Assembly (NCBI GenBank): GCA_024742665.1
Contig: JANSYA010000001.1
Span: forward strand, 372,001-436,000
DNA length: 64,000 nucleotides
Source of the DNA: a bacterium
Lineage (GTDB): Bacteria > Spirochaetota > Leptospiria > Leptospirales > Leptonemataceae
Reading direction: 5' to 3'
The first letter of the stretch is position 1. The number at the start of each line of letters is the position of its first letter. Below the pieces are notes generated by a model. That model was not told where the DNA came from. It did no database searches and saw nothing but the letters and a program-made list of their open reading frames with translations. The position numbers and the translations under genes were made by a program. Positions 8,607 to 16,289 of the stretch are shown here, in pieces.

Positions 8607-8634
8607 AATATACACCGGCCCGAACAATCGTCAA
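8607..8634 (-). promoter_or_regulatory. Strong sigma-70-type promoter for the tiny ORF
   Basis: On the minus strand TTGACG (8634-8629) and TATATT (8612-8607) are 16 bases apart. The expected transcript start is about 8600, giving a 5' leader just long enough for the AGGAGGTGG ribosome binding site. This is among the best promoter-plus-binding-site combinations in the window. Confidence 0.65.
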
Positions 8635-8707
8635 GAAAAGCCGCGAGAAATTTCGGCGCGTTTTTCCAGGCGGCCTTCGAAAAATTTGCGGACGATTTCG
8701 TCGCGCC

Positions 8708-8742
8708 CGCTTAAGGCGTCGCGGAGGCGCAGGCCTTAAGCG
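8708..8742 (-). terminator. Hairpin at the 3' end of the TetR gene
   Basis: CGCTTAAGGC (8708-8717) and GCCTTAAGCG (8733-8742) form a perfect 10-bp stem with a 15-base loop, 18 bases past the stop of the minus-strand TetR gene. No long U-run follows, so termination may be weak. Confidence 0.5.
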
Positions 8743-8759
8743 CATTGATCATACGCGTT

Positions 8760-9413
8760 TCAGCTTCGATCCAGACCGCGCCGTAAAAATTGATTCAACA
8801 AACCTGTCAAGCGTCGCAGCTGCTCCGGTTGATCGGTCGGGAATGGCGTGTGCCCTGCGATGTGCAGCATCACGAATCCGTGCATGAGACTCCAGACGTG
8901 AAAGGCCATCAGCACCGGCTTGCGTTTCTTAAACAGGCCTTCATTCTGACAGATCCGAACCGTTTCGATCAGGCCGTCGAAGGCTTCCTGTCCGACCGCT
9001 TCCAATTCGGCGTAGGGCGATCGATCGGGGATCGTGCCGCCGAACATCAGTTCGTAGTGCTTCGGTTTGGATATGGCCAGGTCGATGTACTTCTCCATAG
9101 ATCGGCGAAAGAAGGCGCGCGTATCCCGCGGTCGGTCGGCTATTACAGCCTGGACGCCGTCGCGAAGTAAACGAAAGCCCTCGGTCGCGATCGCGGCCAG
9201 CAAATCCTCTTTGGATCCGTAGTGGCGATAGACCGCCGCGGCGCTGACGCCCTGCTGGCGGGCGGCCTTCTGCAGAGTTAAGCCGGCCACGCCCTCTTTT
9301 TCGATGATTTTGACGCTGGTCTTCAGCAGGGCCTGTTTCAGGTCCCCGTGATGGTAGGCCCGGGATCCCGCGGCGGCCGCGCCGGATTTTGCAGATTTGG
9401 ATGTGCGCGACAT
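8760..9413 (-). CDS. TetR/AcrR family transcriptional regulator
   Basis: 217 residues. The N-terminal helix-turn-helix is clear at about residues 25-75: HHGDLKQALLKTSVKIIEKEG, then LTLQKAARQQGVSAAAVYRHYGSKEDLL. The C-terminal ligand domain contains YELMFGG and VWSLMHGFVMLHIAG, matching the WHG subgroup of TetR C-terminal domains. It is divergent from the thioesterase/hydrolase operon that begins at 9642, with two inverted repeats between them, so it probably represses that operon and itself. Ligand unknown; the acyl-handling neighbours suggest an acyl or aromatic acyl-CoA. Confidence 0.9.
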   Translation of the reverse strand: MSRTSKSAKSGAAAAGSRAYHHGDLKQALLKTSVKIIEKEGVAGLTLQKAARQQGVSAAAVYRHYGSKEDLLAAIATEGFRLLRDGVQAVIADRPRDTRAFFRRSMEKYIDLAISKPKHYELMFGGTIPDRSPYAELEAVGQEAFDGLIETVRICQNEGLFKKRKPVLMAFHVWSLMHGFVMLHIAGHTPFPTDQPEQLRRLTGLLNQFLRRGLDRS

Positions 9414-9551
9414 AGTATGTCGAAAGTTATCGATTTTCTTACAATTGCCAATAAAAAAATGTTGCCGAGATTAACATTTGTGAGCTTATTCAAATTATCC
9501 CGAATGTGAATAGCGTTAACATCTGGGATGGTCTGAGATTTAGAATCTGAC

Positions 9552-9628
9552 AACCTCATATCCGAACGGATTCGGATTTGAGTCTTTATAGTAGTTCGTC
9601 TTTCATCGAAATTTATTCGATGAAAGAC
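9552..9628. promoter_or_regulatory. Inverted repeats in the TetR/thioesterase divergent region
   Basis: GTCTTTCATCGAA and TTCGATGAAAGAC (9598-9628) form a perfect 13-bp inverted repeat around ATTTA, 13 bases before the thioesterase ATG. A second one, ATCCGAA-CGGA-TTCGGAT, lies at about 9559-9576. TATAGT at about 9587 could be the -10 box. The long repeat would overlap the transcript start or leader, as expected for a TetR operator, or could be an mRNA hairpin next to the AGGAG binding site. The roles are inferred. Confidence 0.6.
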
Positions 9629-9641
9629 TCAGGAGTGATCT

Positions 9642-10145
9642 ATGTCAACGGAATCGAAAAAGAGCAAGCAGGCCCCGGGTCAAAAGGAGCCGATTCGGGA
9701 TCCGGAGGAAATCGGACGGATCATGCAGGAAGGAGCCGGCAAGCTCAATCCTGACATGCCGCTGCCGCCGCCGTCCTTTTTGGAAATGCAGGGCGCTTTC
9801 GAAGAATACAGGCCCGGCGAGTCGCTGCGAGTTTCGTTTCCAGTCCGACCGGAATACGACAATCCAATGCGCCGTATGCAGGGCGGTTTTATCTGCGCCG
9901 CGATGGACAATACGATGGGGCCGCTTTCTTTTCTCGTGACCGGCGGCGCGGCCGTAACCCTTTCGTTAAATGTGGACTTCGTGCGCGGGATCAAAGCCGG
10001 CGACACGCTGACCTGCGTCGCCTCAGTGCTCAGCCGCAGCCGCACGAATTTGATAATGGACGTGGAGGCTTTCGACAGCCGCGGCAAATTGGTCGCGCGC
10101 AGTTCGAGTCAGTTCCAGGTCTTTGGCACGACGCGCGGAAAATAG
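9642..10145 (+). CDS. PaaI-type hotdog-fold acyl-CoA thioesterase
   Basis: 167 residues. Hotdog-fold pattern: NPMRRMQGGFICAAMDNTMG is the equivalent of the HGG-helix motif (Gln replaces His), followed by strands VTLSLNVDFVRGIKAGDTL. Members hydrolyse acyl- or arylacyl-CoA thioesters in the cytoplasm. The ribosome binding site AGGAG lies 8 bases before ATG. About the first 45 residues form a Lys/Pro-rich leader before the domain. Followed after 53 bases by the ABHD18-like hydrolase, so the two probably form an operon under the divergent TetR protein. Confidence 0.85.
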   Translation: MSTESKKSKQAPGQKEPIRDPEEIGRIMQEGAGKLNPDMPLPPPSFLEMQGAFEEYRPGESLRVSFPVRPEYDNPMRRMQGGFICAAMDNTMGPLSFLVTGGAAVTLSLNVDFVRGIKAGDTLTCVASVLSRSRTNLIMDVEAFDSRGKLVARSSSQFQVFGTTRGK

Positions 10146-10198
10146 AGTCCGCGCTTTTGAATTGAGTTATCTATAGCAAACTTAACAGGAGTAATAAC

Positions 10199-11209
10199 AT
10201 GTTATTTATACCGAATCTACTGAACGGACTGGACCATCTGGTGTCCGGATTTTCTACCCGCGATAAACTCTATCGCCAGGGCCTGGGCGACCTGGAATTT
10301 CTGCGGACCATTCCAGACCGCCACCCCCGCGACGTCGCGGCGGCGAAAATCGAATGGGACGATGAAATCGTCGCGGAGCGTTCCGGCGCCACCCGCCAGC
10401 AGGGGACATTTAGGAGTCCGGCCGCGGATTGGCTGCCCGAAGAGTCCCGGACCGCTCAGATCGAAATGATCCGCCCGGCGAATTGCAATTCGGATACGCC
10501 GGTCTTCGTACACTTCGCCGCGACCGGAGACGAAACCTTTTTGCCGCGCCGGTTCCTGCTGGCGAACGCGCTGGCCGACGAAGGTATCGCGTCGATCTTG
10601 CTGATGAATCCTTATTACGGACCGCGGCGTCCGAAGACTCAGTCTAATTTCTCCGTGCCGACTGTTAGCGATCAGATGCGCATGAACGGCGCTTCTATTT
10701 TCGAAGGCGTCGCTCTGGTTCGCTGGGCCGAAGCCGAAGGCTATACCCGGGTCGGAGTCACCGGAGTCAGCATGGGCGGCAGCATGGCCGCGACGGTCGC
10801 GGCGATGATCGAAACGCCTCTGCGGGCCGCTGTATGTATCGGGCCTGTGGGGCCTGCCCCCGCTTTCACCCAGGGTGCGCTGACGGGCCAGGTCGACTGG
10901 CAGGCTCTGGCGAAGGACTACGGCCTGCCGTACGGCGCGGATCCCGAAAGCCTGCAGCCGGTCAAAGACGCTTTAAATGAAACGATGGGTGTCGTCGATC
11001 TGCGCGGCTCCGCGCCGCCGGTCCGTCCGGACTGGGCGATTCTCGTCGGCGCCAGTCACGACGGCTATGTTCCCGCCGATTCCGTCACGGCCTTGCACGA
11101 GCACTGGCCCGGCTCGGAGATGCGCTGGATTTCGGCGGGGCACGTGACGGCGGTGATGCTACACGCGGGGGATTTTCGCCAGGCCGTTATCGACGCGGCC
11201 CGGCGCTGA
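10199..11209 (+). CDS. Alpha/beta hydrolase, ABHD18/DUF2048-like
   Basis: 336 residues with good AGGAG binding site. The segments ILLMNPYYGPRRPK and GVTGVSMGGSMA match the ABHD18 (DUF2048) family. The predicted triad is Ser in GVSMGGS (about residue 192), Asp in SHDGYVPADS and His in ISAGHVTAV near the end. The substrate is not known for this family. The position directly after a hotdog thioesterase, under a shared TetR control region, suggests a role in lipid or acyl ester turnover. Confidence 0.85.
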   Translation: MLFIPNLLNGLDHLVSGFSTRDKLYRQGLGDLEFLRTIPDRHPRDVAAAKIEWDDEIVAERSGATRQQGTFRSPAADWLPEESRTAQIEMIRPANCNSDTPVFVHFAATGDETFLPRRFLLANALADEGIASILLMNPYYGPRRPKTQSNFSVPTVSDQMRMNGASIFEGVALVRWAEAEGYTRVGVTGVSMGGSMAATVAAMIETPLRAAVCIGPVGPAPAFTQGALTGQVDWQALAKDYGLPYGADPESLQPVKDALNETMGVVDLRGSAPPVRPDWAILVGASHDGYVPADSVTALHEHWPGSEMRWISAGHVTAVMLHAGDFRQAVIDAARR

Positions 11210-11490
11210 GGCTGAGCATTGAGCGCGGAGGGTTGAGCGTTTTATGCACCCTTCGCGTTTTCAAACATTATGAGACAAATCTCGTGCAAAATCGCCCGTT
11301 ATCGATGTTTTTCTACTTGAAAAAGAGACATAATCCTGGCCCAGTCATCGCAAACTGGTGGATAAAAGATGCGGCTCGCCGATAGGAGATAGACAGCTTA
11401 ATTTGAGCGTGATAGAGTAGCCGAAAATTTGATTGCCCTGGCACAGTCCCGACGACACTCAGGATAGCCAGAGCAGGATTAAGATCGAAT
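11210..11490. other. 281-base intergenic stretch, nothing recognised
   Basis: The sequence becomes AT-richer than the neighbouring genes. A start-proximal GAGCAGGATTAAG may serve the next ORF. No tRNA, riboswitch or clear hairpin was found. Confidence 0.4.
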
Positions 11491-12111
11491 ATGAGTCAAA
11501 CGTTACAAGAGACCCTTGACGCGGCCATAGAGGCTCGCAAGCATCTCGGTGAATTTGCCGTAGAGTTCGATTATACGGTCGGTGGAGTCGAGAATACTCT
11601 GACTATTGACGGTGAATTTTACCAGAGCGGAAATACGAAGTACGCTCGATTTCAGTCGCTGAGTCTACGCGCCGGTTCACATACAAAAGACCTGGCCGTC
11701 GCAAAGTTTCGAGCTCTGGCCCGGCTCTTAACATCGTTTCTGACACTGCTTGAACGCCGGAGGCAGACTGATAACTATCGTAACCTGCTCCTGCGAAGCA
11801 ATCCGGCTCTCGAAAAACAGCTTTTAGAGTTCGCGCAGTCCCCTGAGTTTCGAGCGCCCCCGATTGATACTGACGGAGATTCAATCCCTGTTTTTGAAGA
11901 GGATTTCGTCCTGTCAGAGGATGGATCGCGTCTGCAATACCGGCTCTATAATCGTGCGCCCGTTAACGATATGTCTCAGATTGAGCAAGTTGTTATCGAC
12001 AATCTGAGCGAGCGCAAAGGGGAGCAGCCTGAGGATGGGTTTGCTCTGGGGATTGCCAGCGAAGGCAGTCGTACCACTTCCGGGCGCGAGAATTTTTCAC
12101 TGGTCTCTTGA
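11491..12111 (+). CDS. Hypothetical protein, 206 aa, possibly frameshifted at its end
   Basis: Not recognised. The N-terminal two thirds look like a real alpha/beta protein (EFAVEFDYTVGGVENTLTID then a long helix AKFRALARLLTSFLTLLERR). The last 40 or so residues lose that character. From about 12085 the +1 frame reads on plausibly (IFHWSLDADSFCVNYSSLSV), and the next ORF at 12208 is again in the original frame. The region may therefore be one gene with two frameshifts. Codon use is less G/C-biased at third positions than in flanking genes, which hints at transfer. Confidence 0.55.
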   Translation: MSQTLQETLDAAIEARKHLGEFAVEFDYTVGGVENTLTIDGEFYQSGNTKYARFQSLSLRAGSHTKDLAVAKFRALARLLTSFLTLLERRRQTDNYRNLLLRSNPALEKQLLEFAQSPEFRAPPIDTDGDSIPVFEEDFVLSEDGSRLQYRLYNRAPVNDMSQIEQVVIDNLSERKGEQPEDGFALGIASEGSRTTSGRENFSLVS

Positions 12112-12207
12112 TGCGGACTCTTTTTGCGTTAATTATTCGTCCCTGTCAGTAGATGATTCTATTTGTTGCTTGATAAATGGGCCTCCGTGTAAGAATGTTC
12201 CTCGCGT

Positions 12208-12696
12208 ATGTTTGGAGCACGGGCTGTTCGCTGGCAGTACATAGATTTTCTGCTCGGCGGTCTGTATAAGCTTAACAAGAACATTCACATCGTTCGTACT
12301 GTGGATGCCGCATATACAAAGCAAGAGCCTCCGCGGGAACTGGTTACGCTTCACGGAAATTGTTGGATCCAGTTTGTCTCGCAGTCTCGTTTTTCAGGCG
12401 AAGGAACGCCGCTCGAAGGCCCTATCGTTCTAGGTGAGCGATCTTTCATGTTCGGCTATTTCGCGGCGGAAAGAGATTTTGTCGGTCCACATATAGAGCT
12501 TGATTACTTCTATGATTTAATTGAGCTGATTGAAGTTGTTTATGGTCGAGAGCAGGTCGTCGGCGTTCTTGGCCCGTCGATGGCGATTCATTTAGAATTT
12601 ATCGATGAATTTAAAGTTCCCGCCCACCCCGTTCCGATTCGAAGGCGTTTGGAATGGCCGGGATCTGAAGAGCGGAGTCCGCTCCAATCAGTGTGA
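12208..12696 (+). CDS. Hypothetical protein, 162 aa
   Basis: Not recognised. It encodes an alpha/beta protein with WQYIDFLLGGLYKLNKNIH near the start and LDYFYDLIELIEVVYGREQVV in the second half, rich in aromatic residues. No ribosome binding site precedes ATG 12208, and the start may really lie within a continuation of the upstream ORF. Composition is AT-richer than purB downstream. It may be the C-terminal half of a broken gene beginning at 11491. Confidence 0.5.
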   Translation: MFGARAVRWQYIDFLLGGLYKLNKNIHIVRTVDAAYTKQEPPRELVTLHGNCWIQFVSQSRFSGEGTPLEGPIVLGERSFMFGYFAAERDFVGPHIELDYFYDLIELIEVVYGREQVVGVLGPSMAIHLEFIDEFKVPAHPVPIRRRLEWPGSEERSPLQSV

Positions 12697-12881
12697 ATCT
12701 GCTGTAGTCGGCGTCCCCGCTATTCGGTTAATACGCCGATTGCGAATCTGCCGGGTGATTTTTTCGACCGGTTTGAATTGTGTCGCCGGATAGGATCCCC
12801 TGGATCTGCCTCATAGATCTGCGTTTTCCAATTCTTCCACTTGACGCGCGCCGGGTCTGCTTGCGATTGAATATCACTCTT

Positions 12882-14180
12882 ATGATTGAACGCTATAGCA
12901 ACCCTGAAATCGCCGGCATCTGGTCGCTGGAAAATAAGTTCCGCGTCTGGCTGGAAGTCGAAGTCGCGGTATGCGAAGCCTGGAACGAGCGCGGTGTAAT
13001 CAGCGACGACGAACTCGCTCAGATCAAAAGCAAAGCCGACTTTCAAGTCGATCGCATTCTGGAAATCGAAGAAGAAGTCCAGCACGATATGATCGCCTTT
13101 CTCACGAACGTGCGCGAGAACGTGGGCCCGGCCGGCCGCTGGGTGCACTACGGATTGACCAGCTCCGATGTGGGCGATACCGCTCTTTGTATGCAGATGA
13201 AACGCAGCGGCGAAATTCTGCAGACCCGTCTGGATCAACTGATCGAAGTCGTAAAAAAACAGGCGATTCGTTATAAGAACCAGGTCGTGATCGGTCGGAC
13301 CCACGGGATTCACGGCGAGCCGACGACCCTTGGCCTCAAGATGGCGCACTTTTACGCGGAGCTTTTGCGCGATCGCGAGCGCCTCGAACGCGCGATCAAA
13401 GAGATTTCCGTCGGCAAATTAAGCGGCGCGGTCGGTACATTCTCGAATATCGATCCGAACGTCGAAGAAGAAGTCTGCAAGCGCCTGGGTCTCGCTGCCG
13501 ATCCGATTACGACCCAGGTCATCAATCGCGATCGTCACAGCGCCTATATGGCGACGCTTGGAATTATCGCCGGCGGACTGGAGCGCGTCGCCCAGGAGAT
13601 TCGCTTATTGCAAAAGAGCGAAGGCCGCGAAGTCGAAGAACCCTTTTCGAAAGGTCAAAAGGGGTCGAGTGCTATGCCCCACAAACGCAATCCCGTGATC
13701 TGCGAACGCGTCTGCGGACTCGCCCGCGTGATTCAATCGAACGTGCAGGCGGCCTATCGCGACCAGCCGCTCTGGCACGAACGCGATATTTCGCACAGCT
13801 CCGCCGAGCGCGTCATCGTGCCTGATTCGGTCATCGCTCTCGAATACATTATGAAGAAGATGATCTTCGTCATCGAAAATCTGCACGTGTATCCGGAGAA
13901 TATGGAGCGCGTTCTGTGGCATACCCGCGGCCTGCTCTTTTCTCAGAAGCTGATGCTGCGTCTGGTCGATCAGGGCATGGAACGCGAAGACGCCTACAAA
14001 ATCGTACAGACCGCGAGCATGGAAGTCTGGGCGGATTCCGAATTAACTTTACAGAAGCGCATGAAGTCCGATCCAGAAGTCGCGAAGCATTTAGACGAGG
14101 CCGCGATCGACGATATCTTTCAGATCGAACCGTACCTGCGAAACATCGACGCGATTTATGCGCGACTTGGCTTGAACTGA
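12882..14180 (+). CDS. purB: Adenylosuccinate lyase
   Basis: 432 residues, normal length. Catalyses two fumarate-releasing steps of purine synthesis (SAICAR to AICAR, adenylosuccinate to AMP). The start MIERYSNPEIAGIW is typical of the family. GRTHGIHGEPTTLG holds the conserved His region. The superfamily signature GSSAMPHKRNP, with the catalytic-loop Ser, is present, followed by CGLARVIQSN. The frame extends upstream to 12780, but those residues have no family counterpart. The gene is monocistronic, convergent with the SOUL gene. Confidence 0.96.
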   Translation: MIERYSNPEIAGIWSLENKFRVWLEVEVAVCEAWNERGVISDDELAQIKSKADFQVDRILEIEEEVQHDMIAFLTNVRENVGPAGRWVHYGLTSSDVGDTALCMQMKRSGEILQTRLDQLIEVVKKQAIRYKNQVVIGRTHGIHGEPTTLGLKMAHFYAELLRDRERLERAIKEISVGKLSGAVGTFSNIDPNVEEEVCKRLGLAADPITTQVINRDRHSAYMATLGIIAGGLERVAQEIRLLQKSEGREVEEPFSKGQKGSSAMPHKRNPVICERVCGLARVIQSNVQAAYRDQPLWHERDISHSSAERVIVPDSVIALEYIMKKMIFVIENLHVYPENMERVLWHTRGLLFSQKLMLRLVDQGMEREDAYKIVQTASMEVWADSELTLQKRMKSDPEVAKHLDEAAIDDIFQIEPYLRNIDAIYARLGLN

Positions 14181-14281
14181 TTTGCAGGCGTTTCGCGGAT
14201 TCTGATCCGGACGCGGTATCAGACTTTCTGGATGGCCTGTATATCGACGGCTGTCCGGATCAGGACGTGGCCGTCACTGAA

Positions 14282-15016
14282 TCACTCCTCGATCGGCAGC
14301 CAGATCTCGTTGCGCCGTAAGAACCACAGGCTAAACGGTGAGTTGTAGCGCGACCAGACCGGTTCGTCTTTATATTCAACGCCGCCTTTGTTCAGCGCCG
14401 CTTTGAGTTTCGCCAGGCCTTCGTCGTAACCGCTCTTCGACCAGAATCCCGAATAGGTATATACCGCGTAGCGTCGCGTCGGCACTTCCGCGAGTTGCAC
14501 ATCCGGATTGTTCGGCTTCGGAGCCGTATCGATCGTAAACTTCGACGGCAGAATAAAACGAATTACGAATTTTCCGTCGCGCTGGCTCTGGGTCACCGGA
14601 GCGGTCATGGCGATTTTTTCGGATTCAGAATTCTGCGCGGACTGTGTTACCGGCGCCGTCATTGAAACTTTCGTCTGACTCTGATTGTCGCCGTCGATAT
14701 AATTGAACAGTCGTCGAAAGGCACGGTTGCCGGCTTCTTCGAAATCGGCTTCGACTTCAGTTTCAATCGCGACGACCGGTTTGTATTCGCGGATTTCATA
14801 GCCGTCGTTTTCTTTGATGACTGTATACTCAGGTTCTTCGATGGCCATAAGGCCTCCGGTGAAAAATAAAAATCCCGCGAGCGTGCTGAGCAGAGTCGCC
14901 GCTGTGGCGAAGCGCTTTCGATTTTTAGCATGCTTGCGTTTTTCGAAATCGTTTCGATTCTGCATGTCGTTTCGTTTTCCGATGTTATCGTTTTTCTGAA
15001 TGTAGTGTCGTTTCAT
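14282..15016 (-). CDS. SOUL family heme-binding protein
   Basis: About 244 residues if started at 15016; the open frame continues to 15136 and another ATG lies at 14965, and no binding site decides between them. The N-terminus is very basic (KRNDMQNRNDFEKRKHAKN), followed by one membrane segment (FATAATLLSTLAGFLFFTGG), so the domain is probably anchored and exported. The SOUL domain shows YTVIKENDGYEIREY, two MTAPVTQ motifs and WFLRRNEIW near the C-terminus. Family members bind heme; physiological role here unknown. Confidence 0.88.
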   Translation of the reverse strand: MKRHYIQKNDNIGKRNDMQNRNDFEKRKHAKNRKRFATAATLLSTLAGFLFFTGGLMAIEEPEYTVIKENDGYEIREYKPVVAIETEVEADFEEAGNRAFRRLFNYIDGDNQSQTKVSMTAPVTQSAQNSESEKIAMTAPVTQSQRDGKFVIRFILPSKFTIDTAPKPNNPDVQLAEVPTRRYAVYTYSGFWSKSGYDEGLAKLKAALNKGGVEYKDEPVWSRYNSPFSLWFLRRNEIWLPIEE

Positions 15017-15193
15017 AAGCGCTTCGTCGTCGGCGATCATTCCGATGTTCGCACAATAAGCAAAATCCTGGCGGTGGACGGCCTTTTTTTGAATCCCGGG
15101 ATTGGACGATCGGCATGTGCACAATGGATCTTTCATTCATATCAAAGTCGGAATTGACTTTCCGCGGGCGTCGCAGCTTATTAAATTGAACCA

Positions 15194-16237
15194 ATGCTGA
15201 ACTACAAACTACTCGGCCGCTCCGGCCTGCGCGTTTCTGAAATCTGTCTGGGGACCATGAGCTTCGGTCAGGACTGGGGTTTCGGCGCTGACGAAGCGAC
15301 CAGTCGCGAAGTCCTGGACGCCTACCGCGAAGGCGGCGGCAATTTTCTCGATACCGCCGACAAATATCACAACGGCCAGACCGAAGAGTACGTCGGCCGC
15401 TGGATGCAGGGCCATCGCGATAGCATGGTCGTCGCCACGAAGTACACGCTTTCCATGGATCACGCCGACCCTAACGCATCGGGCAACCATCGCAAAAATA
15501 TGATGCAGTCGGTCGAAGCGAGTTTGCGTCGATTGAATACGGATTATATCGATCTTTTGTGGGTGCACGCCTACGACGACGATACTCCTTTCGAAGAAAC
15601 CATTCGCGCCCTCGATGATCTGGTTCGGCAGGGCAAAGTACATTATATCGGCATGAGCGACTGTCCGGCCTGGATCGTCAGCGCATCGAATGTGATGGCG
15701 GAGCTGCGCGGCTGGACTCAGTTTATCGGCATCCAGGTGGAGTACAGTTTGCTGCAGCGCGATGCGGAGCGCGATTTGATTCCGATGGCGCAGCACTTTG
15801 ATCTGGGCGTGACCGCCTGGGCGCCCCTGGCCGGCGGCGTGCTTTCGGGCAAGTACACCCGCGGCGGCGAAAACGATTCGCTGCGTAAGAGCGGCAACGC
15901 CAGCAAAGGCCGCGATTCCGAAGAGTCGCTGCGCGTCGCGCGGATCGTCGACAAAATCGCCGACGCTCACGGCGTCAGTTCGGCCCAGGTGGCCGTCGCC
16001 TGGGTCTTGCAGCAGGGCTACGGATTTTTCCCGATTGTGGGCGCGCGCAAGGTTTCGCAGATCAAAGACAGCCTGGCCGCGTCGCCGCTAAGGTTAACCG
16101 AGGCCAACTTAAAGGAACTGAACGAGCTCACCGCCATCGAGCCGGGTTTTCCCCATGACTTTCTCGCTTCCGATCACGTGCAGGAGATGGTCAAAGGCGA
16201 AATCGCCGGCAAGCGGATCAAACGCCGCTCTCGTTGA
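15194..16237 (+). CDS. Aldo/keto reductase
   Basis: 347 residues, (beta/alpha)8 NADPH-dependent oxidoreductase. The catalytic tetrad is visible: Asp and Tyr in FLDTADKYHNG (about 52-58), Lys in VVATKYT (about 82) and His in LLWVHAYD (about 123). The C-terminal NADPH-binding segment FFPIVGARKVSQIKDSL is present. It resembles the bacterial YajO/YhdN-like general stress AKR group. Substrate not predictable. Single gene, convergent with the MFS transporter. Confidence 0.93.
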   Translation: MLNYKLLGRSGLRVSEICLGTMSFGQDWGFGADEATSREVLDAYREGGGNFLDTADKYHNGQTEEYVGRWMQGHRDSMVVATKYTLSMDHADPNASGNHRKNMMQSVEASLRRLNTDYIDLLWVHAYDDDTPFEETIRALDDLVRQGKVHYIGMSDCPAWIVSASNVMAELRGWTQFIGIQVEYSLLQRDAERDLIPMAQHFDLGVTAWAPLAGGVLSGKYTRGGENDSLRKSGNASKGRDSEESLRVARIVDKIADAHGVSSAQVAVAWVLQQGYGFFPIVGARKVSQIKDSLAASPLRLTEANLKELNELTAIEPGFPHDFLASDHVQEMVKGEIAGKRIKRRSR

Positions 16238-16289
16238 GAATCGGCGGCGAAGGCGGCCCTGTCTTTCGTCCGCGCAACCCCGACTGTGA

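Noticed and set aside
14202-14263. 11-bp inverted repeat CTGATCCGGAC...GTCCGGATCAG
   Set aside because: The 40-base spacer and absence of a U-run make a terminator or operator role hard to support.
14181-14320. Protein-like frame after purB reading CRRFADSDPDAVSDFLDG
   Set aside because: It has no start or ribosome binding site of its own, runs out of purB in another frame and overlaps the SOUL gene end. Chance is the simplest explanation.
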